Of a stretch of 64,000 bases of DNA, positions 34,654 through 46,271 are shown in pieces; position 1 is the stretch's first letter, and every line of letters starts with the position of its first letter. Below the pieces are notes generated by a model. It did no database searches and was not told where the DNA came from. It worked only from the letters and a program-made list of their open reading frames with translations. The position numbers were made by a program, and so were the translations under genes. Source of the DNA: Zygnema cylindricum (Eukaryota > Streptophyta > Zygnematophyceae > Zygnematales > Zygnemataceae); assembly GCA_037447655.1 (NCBI GenBank), contig JBBHKE010001171.1:62001-126000 (forward strand), read 5' to 3'.

Positions 34654-37646
34654 GGGATTAAGGATTTAAGGGGGTCTTGAAAATAGATATGCTCAGAAGG
34701 AATGACATATCACACTCGATCTCTATTATCAATTCCAATATCGCCATGTCAGCGATATTGTCAGCAGGTCAACATTTTTAGTTTTCCCCAAAATAGGGAG
34801 AAATGGTAGAGCGAAAAATATTGTACGATCGTACAGTATTCGAACAATAAATTAAGGGGGACGCATAAGGCGATCCGCAATCTGGATCGGAGTACAGGAC
34901 ACTGCCATCATCCTAGCATTCACAACACTAATTTCGTCACAACTTCTTTTAGCCCAAAATCATAAAATAGTTAGTGTCATTGACATTAGGCAAAAACTAA
35001 AGAGTTTCCACGAAATAAGAATGGACAACAGAGGAGGTACAACACACCGTGAATCGCTATTGGTATTAGTGTAAATTTCGTACACACATTCCGTACACTA
35101 CAGTTAGCTAAAAATCGCCAAATTAGAAACATTGACGCTAATTAAACGTACCTATATTAGCGTAAACGAAAAAATATAATTATCAATTATATTTTAGGAT
35201 TTTATATACTATTGCACAATATCGAATGCATTCGAAATATTGACCTAAATGATCACCAGGTCGAGATGTTGATTAAACAATGCCCATATGTAATGGAAAA
35301 TATAGAACCCTCCACAAGAGGTCACCCCAAATTGATATCAATTCCTTTGAATTACCCAGGGATATAAACACTTCGCTCCCAAGAATAGGACAAATCCCTC
35401 TAGAATGCCCTACTGATAACCAAATATATGAGATATCTGAGATGTGTGAGCAGCTCACAAATGCGAGGTGATTCATGCATCGTGCCAAGTGGTCCTCTCA
35501 CTGAGCGATCCGGTGAAGTAGATAATGCTTTAATAAAAGCACCATGGTCACTGGTGAGAGGTTATGGGGGATTAAAATTGTGAAGGGAGGGAGAAATAAT
35601 GGTAATAGGTGGCCGAGGGAATGCTACTCGTTAGGCTCCAACAATTGTCGGAAGTGGGAGGACGGAGCGTCAAGAACACGAGCAGAGATGTATGAGCGGT
35701 GCATTGGAGCACAAGCATAGGTGTCAGAATGGAGCGTCTGGTCTATCCCTACAATATCCCAAATGAATTGCATACTGGGAAAAATAAGGATCAAGTCAAA
35801 AAGGTGGGCAACAATGTATGAGGGATCCACTAATTGTTTTCTCTTGACGCTCTTATTCTTATGGGGGAATAATAGAAGCGGAAATACTGCAAGTACTGTC
35901 GGTAACCAAAGTTGCAATTAGTGTCGGTAATCAAAGTAGCAACGGTTAGTCGTTTGTACGATGTGTGTAATAAAAACCAAAAGAACCGAAATAACTGTTG
36001 TTACTAATTGTGGCCCCAATAGTCTTCTGTTAGTTTCCAGTAGAAGAAATGAAAAATGACAGTATTCTACTGTTCGGAACAGTAATCGCTGAAATCCCAG
36101 ATTATATGTTTCCAAACACGACATCTGTTGCCCAAACAACCCAGCACAGGAGATATTTCAACTGCGGCAGCCTTTTTTTTTCTTCTTTAAAGCATACTTT
36201 TTTTAAAGCAGTATTTTTGTACCTTCGTTAAAGATAATGCCTTTACCATCGTCACTGTATGAAGCATTTGTATGAAGCATATGTCATCACTGTTTTCTAG
36301 AAATCACATTATGAGGAGTTTTTCCGTATGATGGTTGAACTGTGGATACTGCATATTGCAAGATTTTCCACATATGTAGGTGGTACGCTATTGGCTTCTT
36401 AGTCCAATCACCATTTTAGGGGCTCAAAGGCCCAGGTTTCGATTTCTCTATAAGCTCAGCAGTCATATATTTTCCAAGATTTTGAATTCATGAGGTAGAA
36501 TAATATTGAACTCATCAAACTTGGTCACAACTTGATAGTTTTCAATTCGACATACCTTTATTGTTTTCAATTCGACAGAGTGGACACTACACCGTGTATC
36601 GCTAGTATCGTTAACAACATTTTCTCCACTTAAAACACTTTTTCTTCGGACACACTTGTCCGCTTTTCATATGGAGACCGTCGATGGGAAGGTGAGTACG
36701 GAGAAAATATGTTTTAAGCGGAAAAAAAACATTAACACTAATAGCGATACACAGTGTATTCTGCAGTTGAATCCCAATACTGATAGTAGTGATAATAGCA
36801 ATTTTTCAAATGTCAAGGTACAAATTCCTTTCCTAACCACGACTTCAGATATGAACCATTCATGCAAAACTTAACCACTCCAGTTTTTTATTTATTTACT
36901 TTCCTTTAGGCAACTGCGTTGAATATAGGCATCCGATACAAAGACGGTATCAAGACCTGTCCTGTGTATTGATGTTCAATACACCTTAAACAACACCTGT
37001 TATGTCATATCTTCACAGTGACACTACTTTCGCAATATCACTGGCTTTTTTCCAAACGAGTCAAGCATTAATCAAAGAAAGGCTTCAACCACAGACAAGC
37101 CATAGGAATTCTGGTGACTCTTCCTTTAAAGTTAGAATCAGAAGCTTCACAATGAACAGGCACAAACATCACTAATAACCGAGCACAGTTAGAACTGTAA
37201 ACGATGGCTGGCAAGTCCACAGGCTAACAACTTCGATAACAGCAAATCCATAAAATGTTGGAGAACCGATGTCCAGTTAACATGCATTCATTAGTCCCCA
37301 CTTGCCGAACATGAGCCTAGAAATCTCTTTGATTCGAACAAGTGGAACCAAACCTCGACGTTAGACAGTTGAGAATCATTAAGGAAACGAGAGAAAATAA
37401 GACTTACAACTTGGATTACTCTAGGACCTCCTGAAAGTTAAAAATCAAAACAGCTTGAGCTGAATTGACACACTTATTCCAAAAAAAGATTTCCAATTGT
37501 AAAGTACTCTACCTGTAAAGCGGAACCTACTGCGCAAAAAATGCTGGATGCTCAACATGAGCTGATCCAGAAAGTTGTCCATAAGCAGTAAAAAGCACAT
37601 CCGGGTATACTTTCTGTCACTGCATTCCATTCCTAGAGAATGACAC
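34654..37646. other. Intergenic, no gene seen
   Basis: No convincing exon on either strand. A lone MITE end (CACCGTGAATCGCTATTGG) lies at about 35044 and a complete short MITE at 36590-36756. Confidence 0.5.
36590..36756. mobile_element. Short mariner-like MITE
   Basis: 167 bp, ends CACCGTGTATCGCTA / TAGCGATACACAGTG, TA flanks, nearly palindromic throughout. It resembles the element in the aminopeptidase intron at 62344-62560. Confidence 0.75.
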
Positions 37647-40600
37647 TTAACCGAATGTAGGAGGTGGATCTGTTGAGGTAAATGAAGAGGGCAAAACAGA
37701 TGAAGAAGGGGAAGAAGGTAGCACAGAGGGAGCAGATGGAGAAGACAGAACAGGTGGAATGCATGAAGCAGATAGAGAAGATGGGGCAGACGGAGCAGAT
37801 GAGCCAGATGGGATGGATGTTCCAGATAGAGAAAACGGGGAAAGTGGGGTAGATAGGGCAAATTGAGTAACTGGAATAGATGTGTTAGGTGGAGCAACTG
37901 GTGCAAGTGAGATAAATGGGGCAGATGGGACAGAGGAGGCGTATGGAGGAGAAGGAATGGATGGCCCAGAAGGAGCAGATGGAGTAAATGGGACAGACGG
38001 AGAAAATGGAGGGGAAGGGGCAGAAGGACCCAATGGAATAGATGGGGCAGATGGAGTGGTTGGTGTAGATGGGGCCAGTAGTGCAGATGCCGCAGAAGGA
38101 GCAGAAGATGGAGGCGGAGCGAGGTATATGTTTATCGGTCCAACAATATATTGAACTGGGGTTGAATGAGGATATGTCTGAAGGGCAGGTTGGAGACCCT
38201 GAAGGAACGGAAGCACAGGTTGGAGCACCCCTTGCCACCCTTGAGGCAAACATTTATTATGTGGAGAAGACATATCTGGGATCGTAGAGGGAGGAGGACC
38301 GGCTGATGATAAAACAAGTGGACCACTTGACACAACAGTAGCAACAAGACCGTCTGTATTTTTAGACTGCTTTACCAAATTTCCCCCATTGTTCAATGAT
38401 TGATCACATGTAGTAGCTTGAAGCCCATGGACATATGAATGTGGAGGTTGCAGGGCCCCTTGCCATCCTTGTTGCTGATGATGGGCATTGGGAGAATGCA
38501 CAACAGTTGAGGTGGGGATTGGAGAAATAGACGAGGACGTAACCGCTGGCATGCTTACAACGTAAGTCCCACCAGTACTTTCTGTACCTCTTGGCTTCTT
38601 TGGTGGATTTCCCGTATTCGTAGCTGTCTTATCCATATGATCAAACAGCTGTGCGTGTATCCGAGGAACATTAACCTCTGCTGTGCTCTCACTGCCAAAA
38701 GAAAGAACAACTTGGGGCTGAATAGCTGGTTGACTCCCGTCACTTCGAGACCTCTTCAAAGTAGCTTGAAGTTTGTTCATCTTCAATGTTCCAACAGTCG
38801 AATTAACCACAATGGGATGCTGTCGATCTATTGGTAATATAGGCGGCTCTCTGTAAAAGCCAAAGGGCACAAATTGAGAAAACTAAAACAGATTCTTGTG
38901 CAAAAACCATGGAAATGCAATACATGTGCAATATTGGGTAGCCTACCGGTGGTTCGCTCTTGCATCGCTGTTATGGGCCACGTCATTTGTCGCATCCACA
39001 TCAGAATAACCAGCAGCCACCATTCCCCAAACTCCATTCATTCGAAGCATGTGATTTGTCCAGTTATCTGCACCGGGAATACCAGCTGCTGCACATATAT
39101 CTTTCAACATATCTCCGATCTTATTCGAGCCCATGCCTTGTCTTGAGAATCTGAAGATCAACATCACCACTTACCAAAAAGAAAAATCAAAGGGAGCACA
39201 AATTATGTCTACCAATAAACAACCAAAACATCAAATGACGAACATCAAATCTAGGCAAGCAAATAAAAGCACCTACATTGGACCAGGCTGTTTCTTGGCT
39301 CCTTTTCTGTTGCTTCCAACATACAGTGGTTGCAAGTACAGTTGATCAGAACAGCTGTTCGGTCTCCGTCTCTTAATGTCCTTGTAAACTTCCACGGGGC
39401 AGAGTCGAACATCCACATAGCAACTGCATTGCATTATTCTGCGCCTCAGTGGATCGTGAATCCGATCAATCAAACTTAACTTTTCTGTTGGCCTCGGGGT
39501 ATAAATAACTCTTGCCTGCATAGACAACATCAAAGCTACAAATTAACACACTAAAATTTGAACAACAATGTTAGAAAAATACAGCAGAACAAACTAGTAA
39601 AAAAGGTGCGTCCACTCACCCCAACCTCCTTCTCATTTACAAAAGGCTTGCCATCATCCACAAGCGCGAGTTGACTAAATTTAATATTGTAACCTTGCCT
39701 CCCACGTAAAGTTAGCCGGATTCCATATGAAAAGAACAAGCGCCACTGCGCTGATTGAGCATTATCCTGAAATAGGACACCAGAATTAAGTATCTTTCGC
39801 ACAATATCGTCTGGAGTATTGCCACCAATTGGGGCTGAAACTAATCCCTTGCTGGAAGCATCACTCATTCGTGCATCCAGAACCCGACGTGCTCCTGCAA
39901 AAACTCCCTCCTTGAAAAAACTTGTTGGTCGAGGGGAACAGTTCCTCGAATTTGCCCTTGCATTTTCTGCATCCTACAGAACAACAGCCAAACAATCAAT
40001 TTATTTTCATACAAGTCAATAATTGTAAAATGCAAATTCTGCTAAGAATTTCTAACAAACTGCATGTAATGAAACTCACTTGATATACTCTGTTGAGTGC
40101 AGCAACTGCAGTGTACAGGGTTTTGCCCTTGTATTCTTTTCCATTCAGCTTTCTCGTGCCCAAAAGCCAAAGCTCTAAGAGCATATTGACATCGGCCAGA
40201 TCCTCAATATCGTGAAGGTGTTTTCCACGAAAAGGACTGTCGGGTGGCAGACTTTCCAAAGACCACCTGGATATCGAAACCAGAAGGCGAATCAAAATTA
40301 AATCAAACAGGAAAGTGAATGAATTAGACAAACTTTCAGGCTGGTAGTCACAGCAAAATATAAAAAAATTGAAACTTACATGAAATAATTCTTGGAAATA
40401 ACCTGGTTTTGCATTTGAGTGTGTCTATTCAACGCAGTCTCAGCGGCCATCACGTTCACCACTGCATCAGCTGCGAAGATTCGATCTCTGCGTTTTACCA
40501 CTCTATCCATTGCAACAAATCGTGGCTGAGCTGTATGGGCAGGTTCTTTGACCTCCTGCGGACTTATCGCCATCCCAACACTCTTTCGCTTCAAAATGTT

Positions 40601-43465
40601 GGAAATATTTGGATTATGTTCTTGTTTTAGGCTGCAAAGCAAATGCACAAGGACAAATAGTCACTCCAAGAATGTGTGAAACAGCAAAAGCTACTCAAAA
40701 CAGCAGAAACGTGAAAACACCAGATAAGGATTATGTGTTATCTGTGCAATGTGATCTTCCTTGGCGAGACATCATACCTCAGGTTTCCGTTGGTGCCTTG
40801 ATCACCTGTTAGACGGACACGTTTACTGTCCCTCTGATCGTCTTCCTCAACGTCCATTTTTTGCTCCACATCTGTTATGGTTGACTCCACTCCTGTAGAG
40901 GAGAAATAGCCAGCCCTGAAAGGAAGACTAGAAAGAGAGATGAACATCTGCGGCGATCACCTGATCATGATCATCAGGTGCATCATGTTTATGACGTGTG
41001 ATCATCATGATGCACATCATCATTATGTGCATGATCTGATGCACACCATGCAGATATTGCATTCTGCACGATCATGCATCGCATGATAGCATGGTACACC
41101 TTGCACCCATGTACATGATGCATGCTTATGCATGCATCGCCACGTTCATGCTTACATGCAACTAAAAGCCACAACTAGATGCTTAATGCATGCCATGCTT
41201 TTCATGCTTAGATGCAATGAAGCAAAGCAAGCAAGCAAGCATGTGAGCATGCAATCATGCTAGCATGTGCAAGCATGTAGATGCTTGTAAAAATTTCATC
41301 ATGACAGCTATATGCTTACATGCATGTAGTAAAGCAAAGCAAAGCATCGACTACATGCAATTTGAAAAAAAAAGTCCACTAGAATTCAAGAAAAGCTGAT
41401 TGAAAAATTCCACAAGTATGGACAGATAAAGCATGAAGAAATGCACTTACCCTGTTGATTGATCAAGTACGTAAGCTGAACCGTTTGGAGTAGAACATGG
41501 GGCAGGAACTGGCCAAAAAAACAACAACAAGACCCGAGCTGATAAGTTCCTTTTGGAAGAACTGAAATCCAGCCAATCAATAAGAAGATGCACAAACGGA
41601 GTTCTTTACCAATATATCATGCGCCCCAGGATTATCCATATGATTGAATAAAGGAGACACAAAATAAGTTCAGTACAATTCACCACCAAGAATCGTGGAC
41701 TGCAAATGCGATCATTCTTTTGGCACAGGCACAAGCATTTACCTGGAAACTACGAAATTCGAATCAACGATACAAAATGTAAGTGAAAGTGAACCACACT
41801 GGTGCCACTACCTTCAACAGTTGAAATACCATAAACATTATCTTGTCAGACCACACAAAATGAACACAATTGAAATACCATAAACATTATCTTGCCAGGC
41901 CTCACAAAATGAACAGACAAGAATGGACCATCAAAAGAAAAGCTCACCTTATGCAAAGGTATGTGGCAATGAGCATAGGACATGTAACAGTAAAATCCCT
42001 ATAATGCAAGGTCTGGTGGGGTCTCCACGAGCTGGAGGCATAGGGTGATAACATAGCATTCATTAAACAAGTGCATCACACAACTTTATGAAAATCTCAA
42101 ACATCCAGTAAAATACTTGAGGCTACGGCTGCCCAGCGAGAATGGCCCTTTTCCCCATTGACTATGAGAGGTAGTGTGGATCGTGCAATTACTATGAATT
42201 GCTATTCCTCAATAAAACACCATGCACATGAACACACATGATATAAGCCTATTTGAAAGGGCACTACAACTTCATCAATGATAACAGGAAAAAATAAAAA
42301 TCATATGCACATCTGCTATTGATGTGACTCAACTTAACTATTAATACCCCGGCAATATACACACCAGACATGCACAAAACACACTTACTTTCCGCACACA
42401 AGTTTTTGGCGTTTGTGGCTTCAGCAGTATCTTGATTCTCGTGCCGTTGATTATCGGCATCCCCAGGAATCACTAGCCCCTCACTGTTCATGATGTTTGA
42501 AGGAGTGCCAGTGGAGGAAAAAAATGGGCTTTCCAGACGTCCTACTGTCGCGTTGACGTTGGCATCAAGTGGTCCATTACTGCCAATGAAAATCGGACTT
42601 TGCACTGGAGTATTTTCGTCGATGCTGTCAGGTAATCTGGATTTATTTCCTTCATGTCCTTCCGCATGCGCACAAACAAGAGACAAACAACCCTCTGCAG
42701 ATGACAGGATCCGTAAGAGTGTCAGAGGGTCAACATCCCAAATTCAAAGCCTCTGTTTAAACACGTGTGGAGCCAAACAACTAGAATAAAACTCAGTAGT
42801 GCAACTAAGCTGCTTCGATTACCAGCAAAGGTCACCCTGGCATCCTTTAAGCAGTAGAAAAATCTGCCAAAATCACTTACCTGCCCCTCACAACTGCAAA
42901 TAATAACCCCACATTGACGACTGCCTGAGATACAAAACAGTGTTACATTACAAGTATATAGGTAGTTAACACCAAGAATGCATCCTGCAAAAAAAAACTG
43001 CAGCGTCTGTGACTAGTACGAGGAAGAAGGCCACGATTTGAATATCCAAAGCTTCGATGAACAACCAGCTCTATGAACTTCTGTGTATCACCTGTGTGGC
43101 AACGACGATGCTCTTTGTCTTCAGGCAATTTCTCCACTTCTTTTACCAGATTATAATTATTTCTTTCTTCACCTGCCCTTACAAACTGCTGCTTTTCATG
43201 TAGGACCTGTTTTCCATATGCTCCCCAACCCGCACTAACGTCATTCCTCCATACATTTGCAATCCCACAGCATGCTGCTGCAACAAAAAAACACAGAATA
43301 AAAAAATTCTCGCACGGTCTTCGTGGGTTCTAGGACATCGGTTAGATACTGACGTCCTTTTTCCATGTCTCCTGCCAAGAATTCTTCATGTGGCTCCTTG
43401 GCTTCCAGCTTTATTGTCGGAACACATTCATCAGTCTGAGTGCCGACAAGCAAAGCGTCCTCCAT
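37647..43465 (-). CDS. DUF3504 crypton-type recombinase-like protein, Pro/Ser tail
   Basis: I model exons 43465-43354, 43277-43092, 42924-42881, 42692-42389, 41508-41451, 40915-40778, 40631-40380, 40266-40080, 39973-39620, 39515-39277, 39150-38947 and 38850-37647, phases consistent, about 1093 residues. From roughly residue 365 to 693 it follows the DUF3504 pattern of crypton tyrosine recombinases: ARRVLDARM, LTLRGRQGYN (R517), CPVEVY, LYLQPL, SNKIGDMLKDIC, NHMLR (H658, R661) and AHNSDARANHR (H684). The catalytic tyrosine expected near 691 is Asn, so I infer a non-cutting, possibly domesticated DNA-binding protein. The N-terminus has a Cys/His cluster (CGVIICSCEGQ) and a basic KRVRLTGD. The last exon is a long PSAPS-rich disordered tail. 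The N-terminal exons and the 44-nt exon are less certain. Confidence 0.7.
40930..41352 (+). repeat. Intron built of ATGCA/GATCA/GCATGC words
   Basis: Within the intron 41450-40916 of the DUF3504 gene, about 420 bp consist mainly of short self-complementary words such as TGATCA, ATGCAT, GCATGC and CATGATG, then AAGCAAGC runs. No fixed period is visible. Confidence 0.8.
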
Positions 43466-43618
43466 CCAGCACTAAATAAGTTATAGAAGGTGAATGTAAG
43501 ACGACAAACATCCTATTTCTCCGGTGCTTCTATGAGTTGCACATCATTTCCACACGTTCGGTAGGACTGGGCAAGTTGCTGCAGACTTCAAAAAATTCTA
43601 CAGCAGGAACATTTAAAA

Positions 43619-45658
43619 CTAAACAGCACAGAACTGTGTGCTGACAACATCAACAAGGCTCATCCCAATCAATGCTTCAGTACAAGGCTAAAAGAAAACA
43701 ACACAAAGCATGCACTCTGTGCAATACAGATAATATTTGTATTGAGCAATGCCTTACATCATTTGTTGCTGCGTCAAGACATTCAGGTAGGGTATGGGTA
43801 CTAATAGCCAAAGGATGAAACAAACTTTCATAACTCTCTTTCCAAATAAATCTCACAGCTACGAGGAAACATGGAAACTTAAAATCATATTTATTTTCAT
43901 ATTAGATGCACAGTATCTTAAAAAACATATCCCACCTGTGTTATATGGGCAATGTGTTTCTTGAGGCATAAGAAAAATGATTATACCATAGCTAACAACC
44001 CTGTATGATAGCATGCTTCAACTTGGTGTCTTCCTATTGCATGCAAGAGTTCTTTTAGTTCCATTAGGCGTGCTGCAAAAAATGATTGTGTATTAGCCAC
44101 AACGTGGCAAACGAGAACACAAACACAGTTGCAAGTGAACTTTACTTCATGCTAAATACCTTATGTTCTAGCACAATGTTGATGCAATGTGGTTGGCTTT
44201 CAAATTCTCCTGTGAGACCCAAACTCCTTCCTTTTTTCTGTCCCAACTTAACTTGGATAACATTTGCTTCAATTAAAAAAGTAAATCGCTATACACTGGG
44301 GTTATAAAAAAGCAAGCTCAAACCTGACTATCTCTCTAAACAAAGGCTAGCAATAGCATGTGCGTCATACATGTGTGTCATTACGAATGCAAGATTTAAG
44401 AGGTAGAGCATAAAAAACATAGCCATACCCAATCAAGCAAAGCCAACTGAAAATGAAACACCTCGACACATAAATACATAAACAAATTTGCTTGTCATAG
44501 CACCACGATGACATGAAGTAAAGAACACTTATAACCAACCACAAGGACAAGTTTGGTTTTAGTTCAAACAGAAAGAATAGCCTTACGGAAATAGCAAGTT
44601 ATGAACACCTTGATTACATCATGGCAAATTACCGTGCAACTGAGGGATAGGCTACATTTAAAGATCAAATGAACAGCATTTCCATATGCGAAAGACGCCC
44701 AGAAAAAGACTGGAAAATGATCCTTAAAAAGCACCACCTTCCACAATTAACCACTTCATACATCCACAGTTCTTCTTGTCTTCTACAATGTTCAGTGGAA
44801 TGTTCACATGTAACTATTTCGATATTCCTTGCATAATGGAACAGGCAAATGTTATGTACAGATGTCCCAGTATTTCACTCACTCGCAAAATTGTTGGGTG
44901 TTCAAAGGATACGTTGAGACTTTCTCAGCAATTAGGTGTACCAGAGCAACTCAAGTTCCAATAAGGGCAAACAGAAAAGGAAAGGACAGGACTCCAATAA
45001 TGCAGCTACAATGCAGACAAGGTCCTGATTTTTACAAGCCAGCAGCCATTTCCGGAGCTTTTCAAACATGAAAACAGGCTATGTGCAAACGCTGAGCAAG
45101 GGTACCCTGTTTTCATGTTTAAAAAGCACTGGTAGAGACAGTTAACTGGTAAAAAAAAAAAAAACAGACATGGCCTTTTTTTTACCAGGCTGCCATCCCT
45201 TCCAGAGCTTTTCAAATATGGGAAAAAGGGTGAATAATAGGAAACTGAGCAACACCTGGTTCCCTATTTCTGCTTCCAAATTTCTGACATTGACGAGCAA
45301 GCCTTTGGCGTCATCCTCTGGTGGCTCCTCTGCAGTAACCTGACAGTTCACCGCATGTTCCTTAATATTGTCACCTTTCACAGCATTCTTTTCACGCACT
45401 TCCCACTGTTTTGGCCTGCAAATGAGATACATTATAGTCATTACGGCAGATCTCTACAAGAAAAACAGGAAAAATAAACAAGTTCAGTGGAAGCTTTCCT
45501 CTCTTGTGAAACTGAAAGGTACAGTAGAGTTGGATGAGCAGATCGCACTCTATAACTTTATCAGGATCATCTTGACTATCGGGCGGCGAAAGGCTTGTGA
45601 TGTTCTCCCCTATACACTGCTCGACAAATGTCAAATTCATTTGTTCTACTTCTGCCAT
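43619..45658 (-). CDS. Small unknown protein with a duplicated microexon
   Basis: I do not recognise the product. Exons 45658-45557, 45511-45480, 45415-45256, 45207-45186, 44072-44000, 43800-43758 and 43687-43619 join in phase to 501 nt, 166 residues, starting MAEVEQMNLTF and ending STQFCAV. The protein is acidic, with probable helices at EVREKNAVKGDN, NVRNLEAEIGN and RLMELKELLHAIGRH. The first two introns are very short (45 and 64 nt). A second 22-nt exon candidate with the same flanks lies at 45057-45036. Stop TAG (43621-43619) is about 150 bp upstream of the DUF3504 start, so the two could also be parts of one transcription unit. All junctions are inferred. Confidence 0.5.
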
Positions 45659-46271
45659 GGCCCTGGCAGTATCCCTGGTGAGTGTGACCACTTCAAATTA
45701 CGTGCACGAAGACCCAGCAAGTTGAAGGGCTGCAAGAAGGGAAGCAAACAACCACTAGGTCACTGTGCAAACTATATAAACTACAGTAGTGATTCCGTGC
45801 TCTCCCAAGAAATTTGGACCGTCTGTTTGGCGATGCATTAAGATCGGACCGAATCTTTGTCCTGCGATACAATCTGAGCCGTTCACTTCTTACCTTTGAA
45901 ACAGGTTTCTGATTGATTACACCAAATTTACACAGCGACAGTCAATTTCAGTGTCGTCTTGTGGCAAGTTGCGGGCAAGGCCAATCTTACAAAATCTTTG
46001 TCACTACTCACAACTGTACTGTAGTAATCGGTTCAATCTGAGCCATTATTGCGGAAAAGTGTGACGCATGTTTACAATGCGTTCATCATGAAATCAATGA
46101 ATGGGGAAGGACAAGTGGTGTGCACTTAACAAGTTCAATAGGGCTGCAGACATGAGGCAGGGAGTACCATGACCGATTCTATGACTCCTGATGGTTTTAT
46201 CGTTCTTATTGATTTCAAGTTTAATATTGAACACCAGTCTACTTTTTGCCCGTGACATAGGATTGACAGCC
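45659..46271. promoter_or_regulatory. Divergent intergenic region
   Basis: 612 bp between the minus-strand gene ending here and the plus-strand LIN1-like gene. It must hold at least one promoter; I see no clear core element. Confidence 0.4.

Noticed and set aside
37882-38154. Acidic Gly-rich plus-strand frame
   Set aside because: It is the antisense of the Pro/Ser-repeat tail of the DUF3504 gene.
45368-45841. 157-codon plus-strand frame
   Set aside because: It runs antisense across minus-strand exons whose phases fit well, and its composition is not protein-like.
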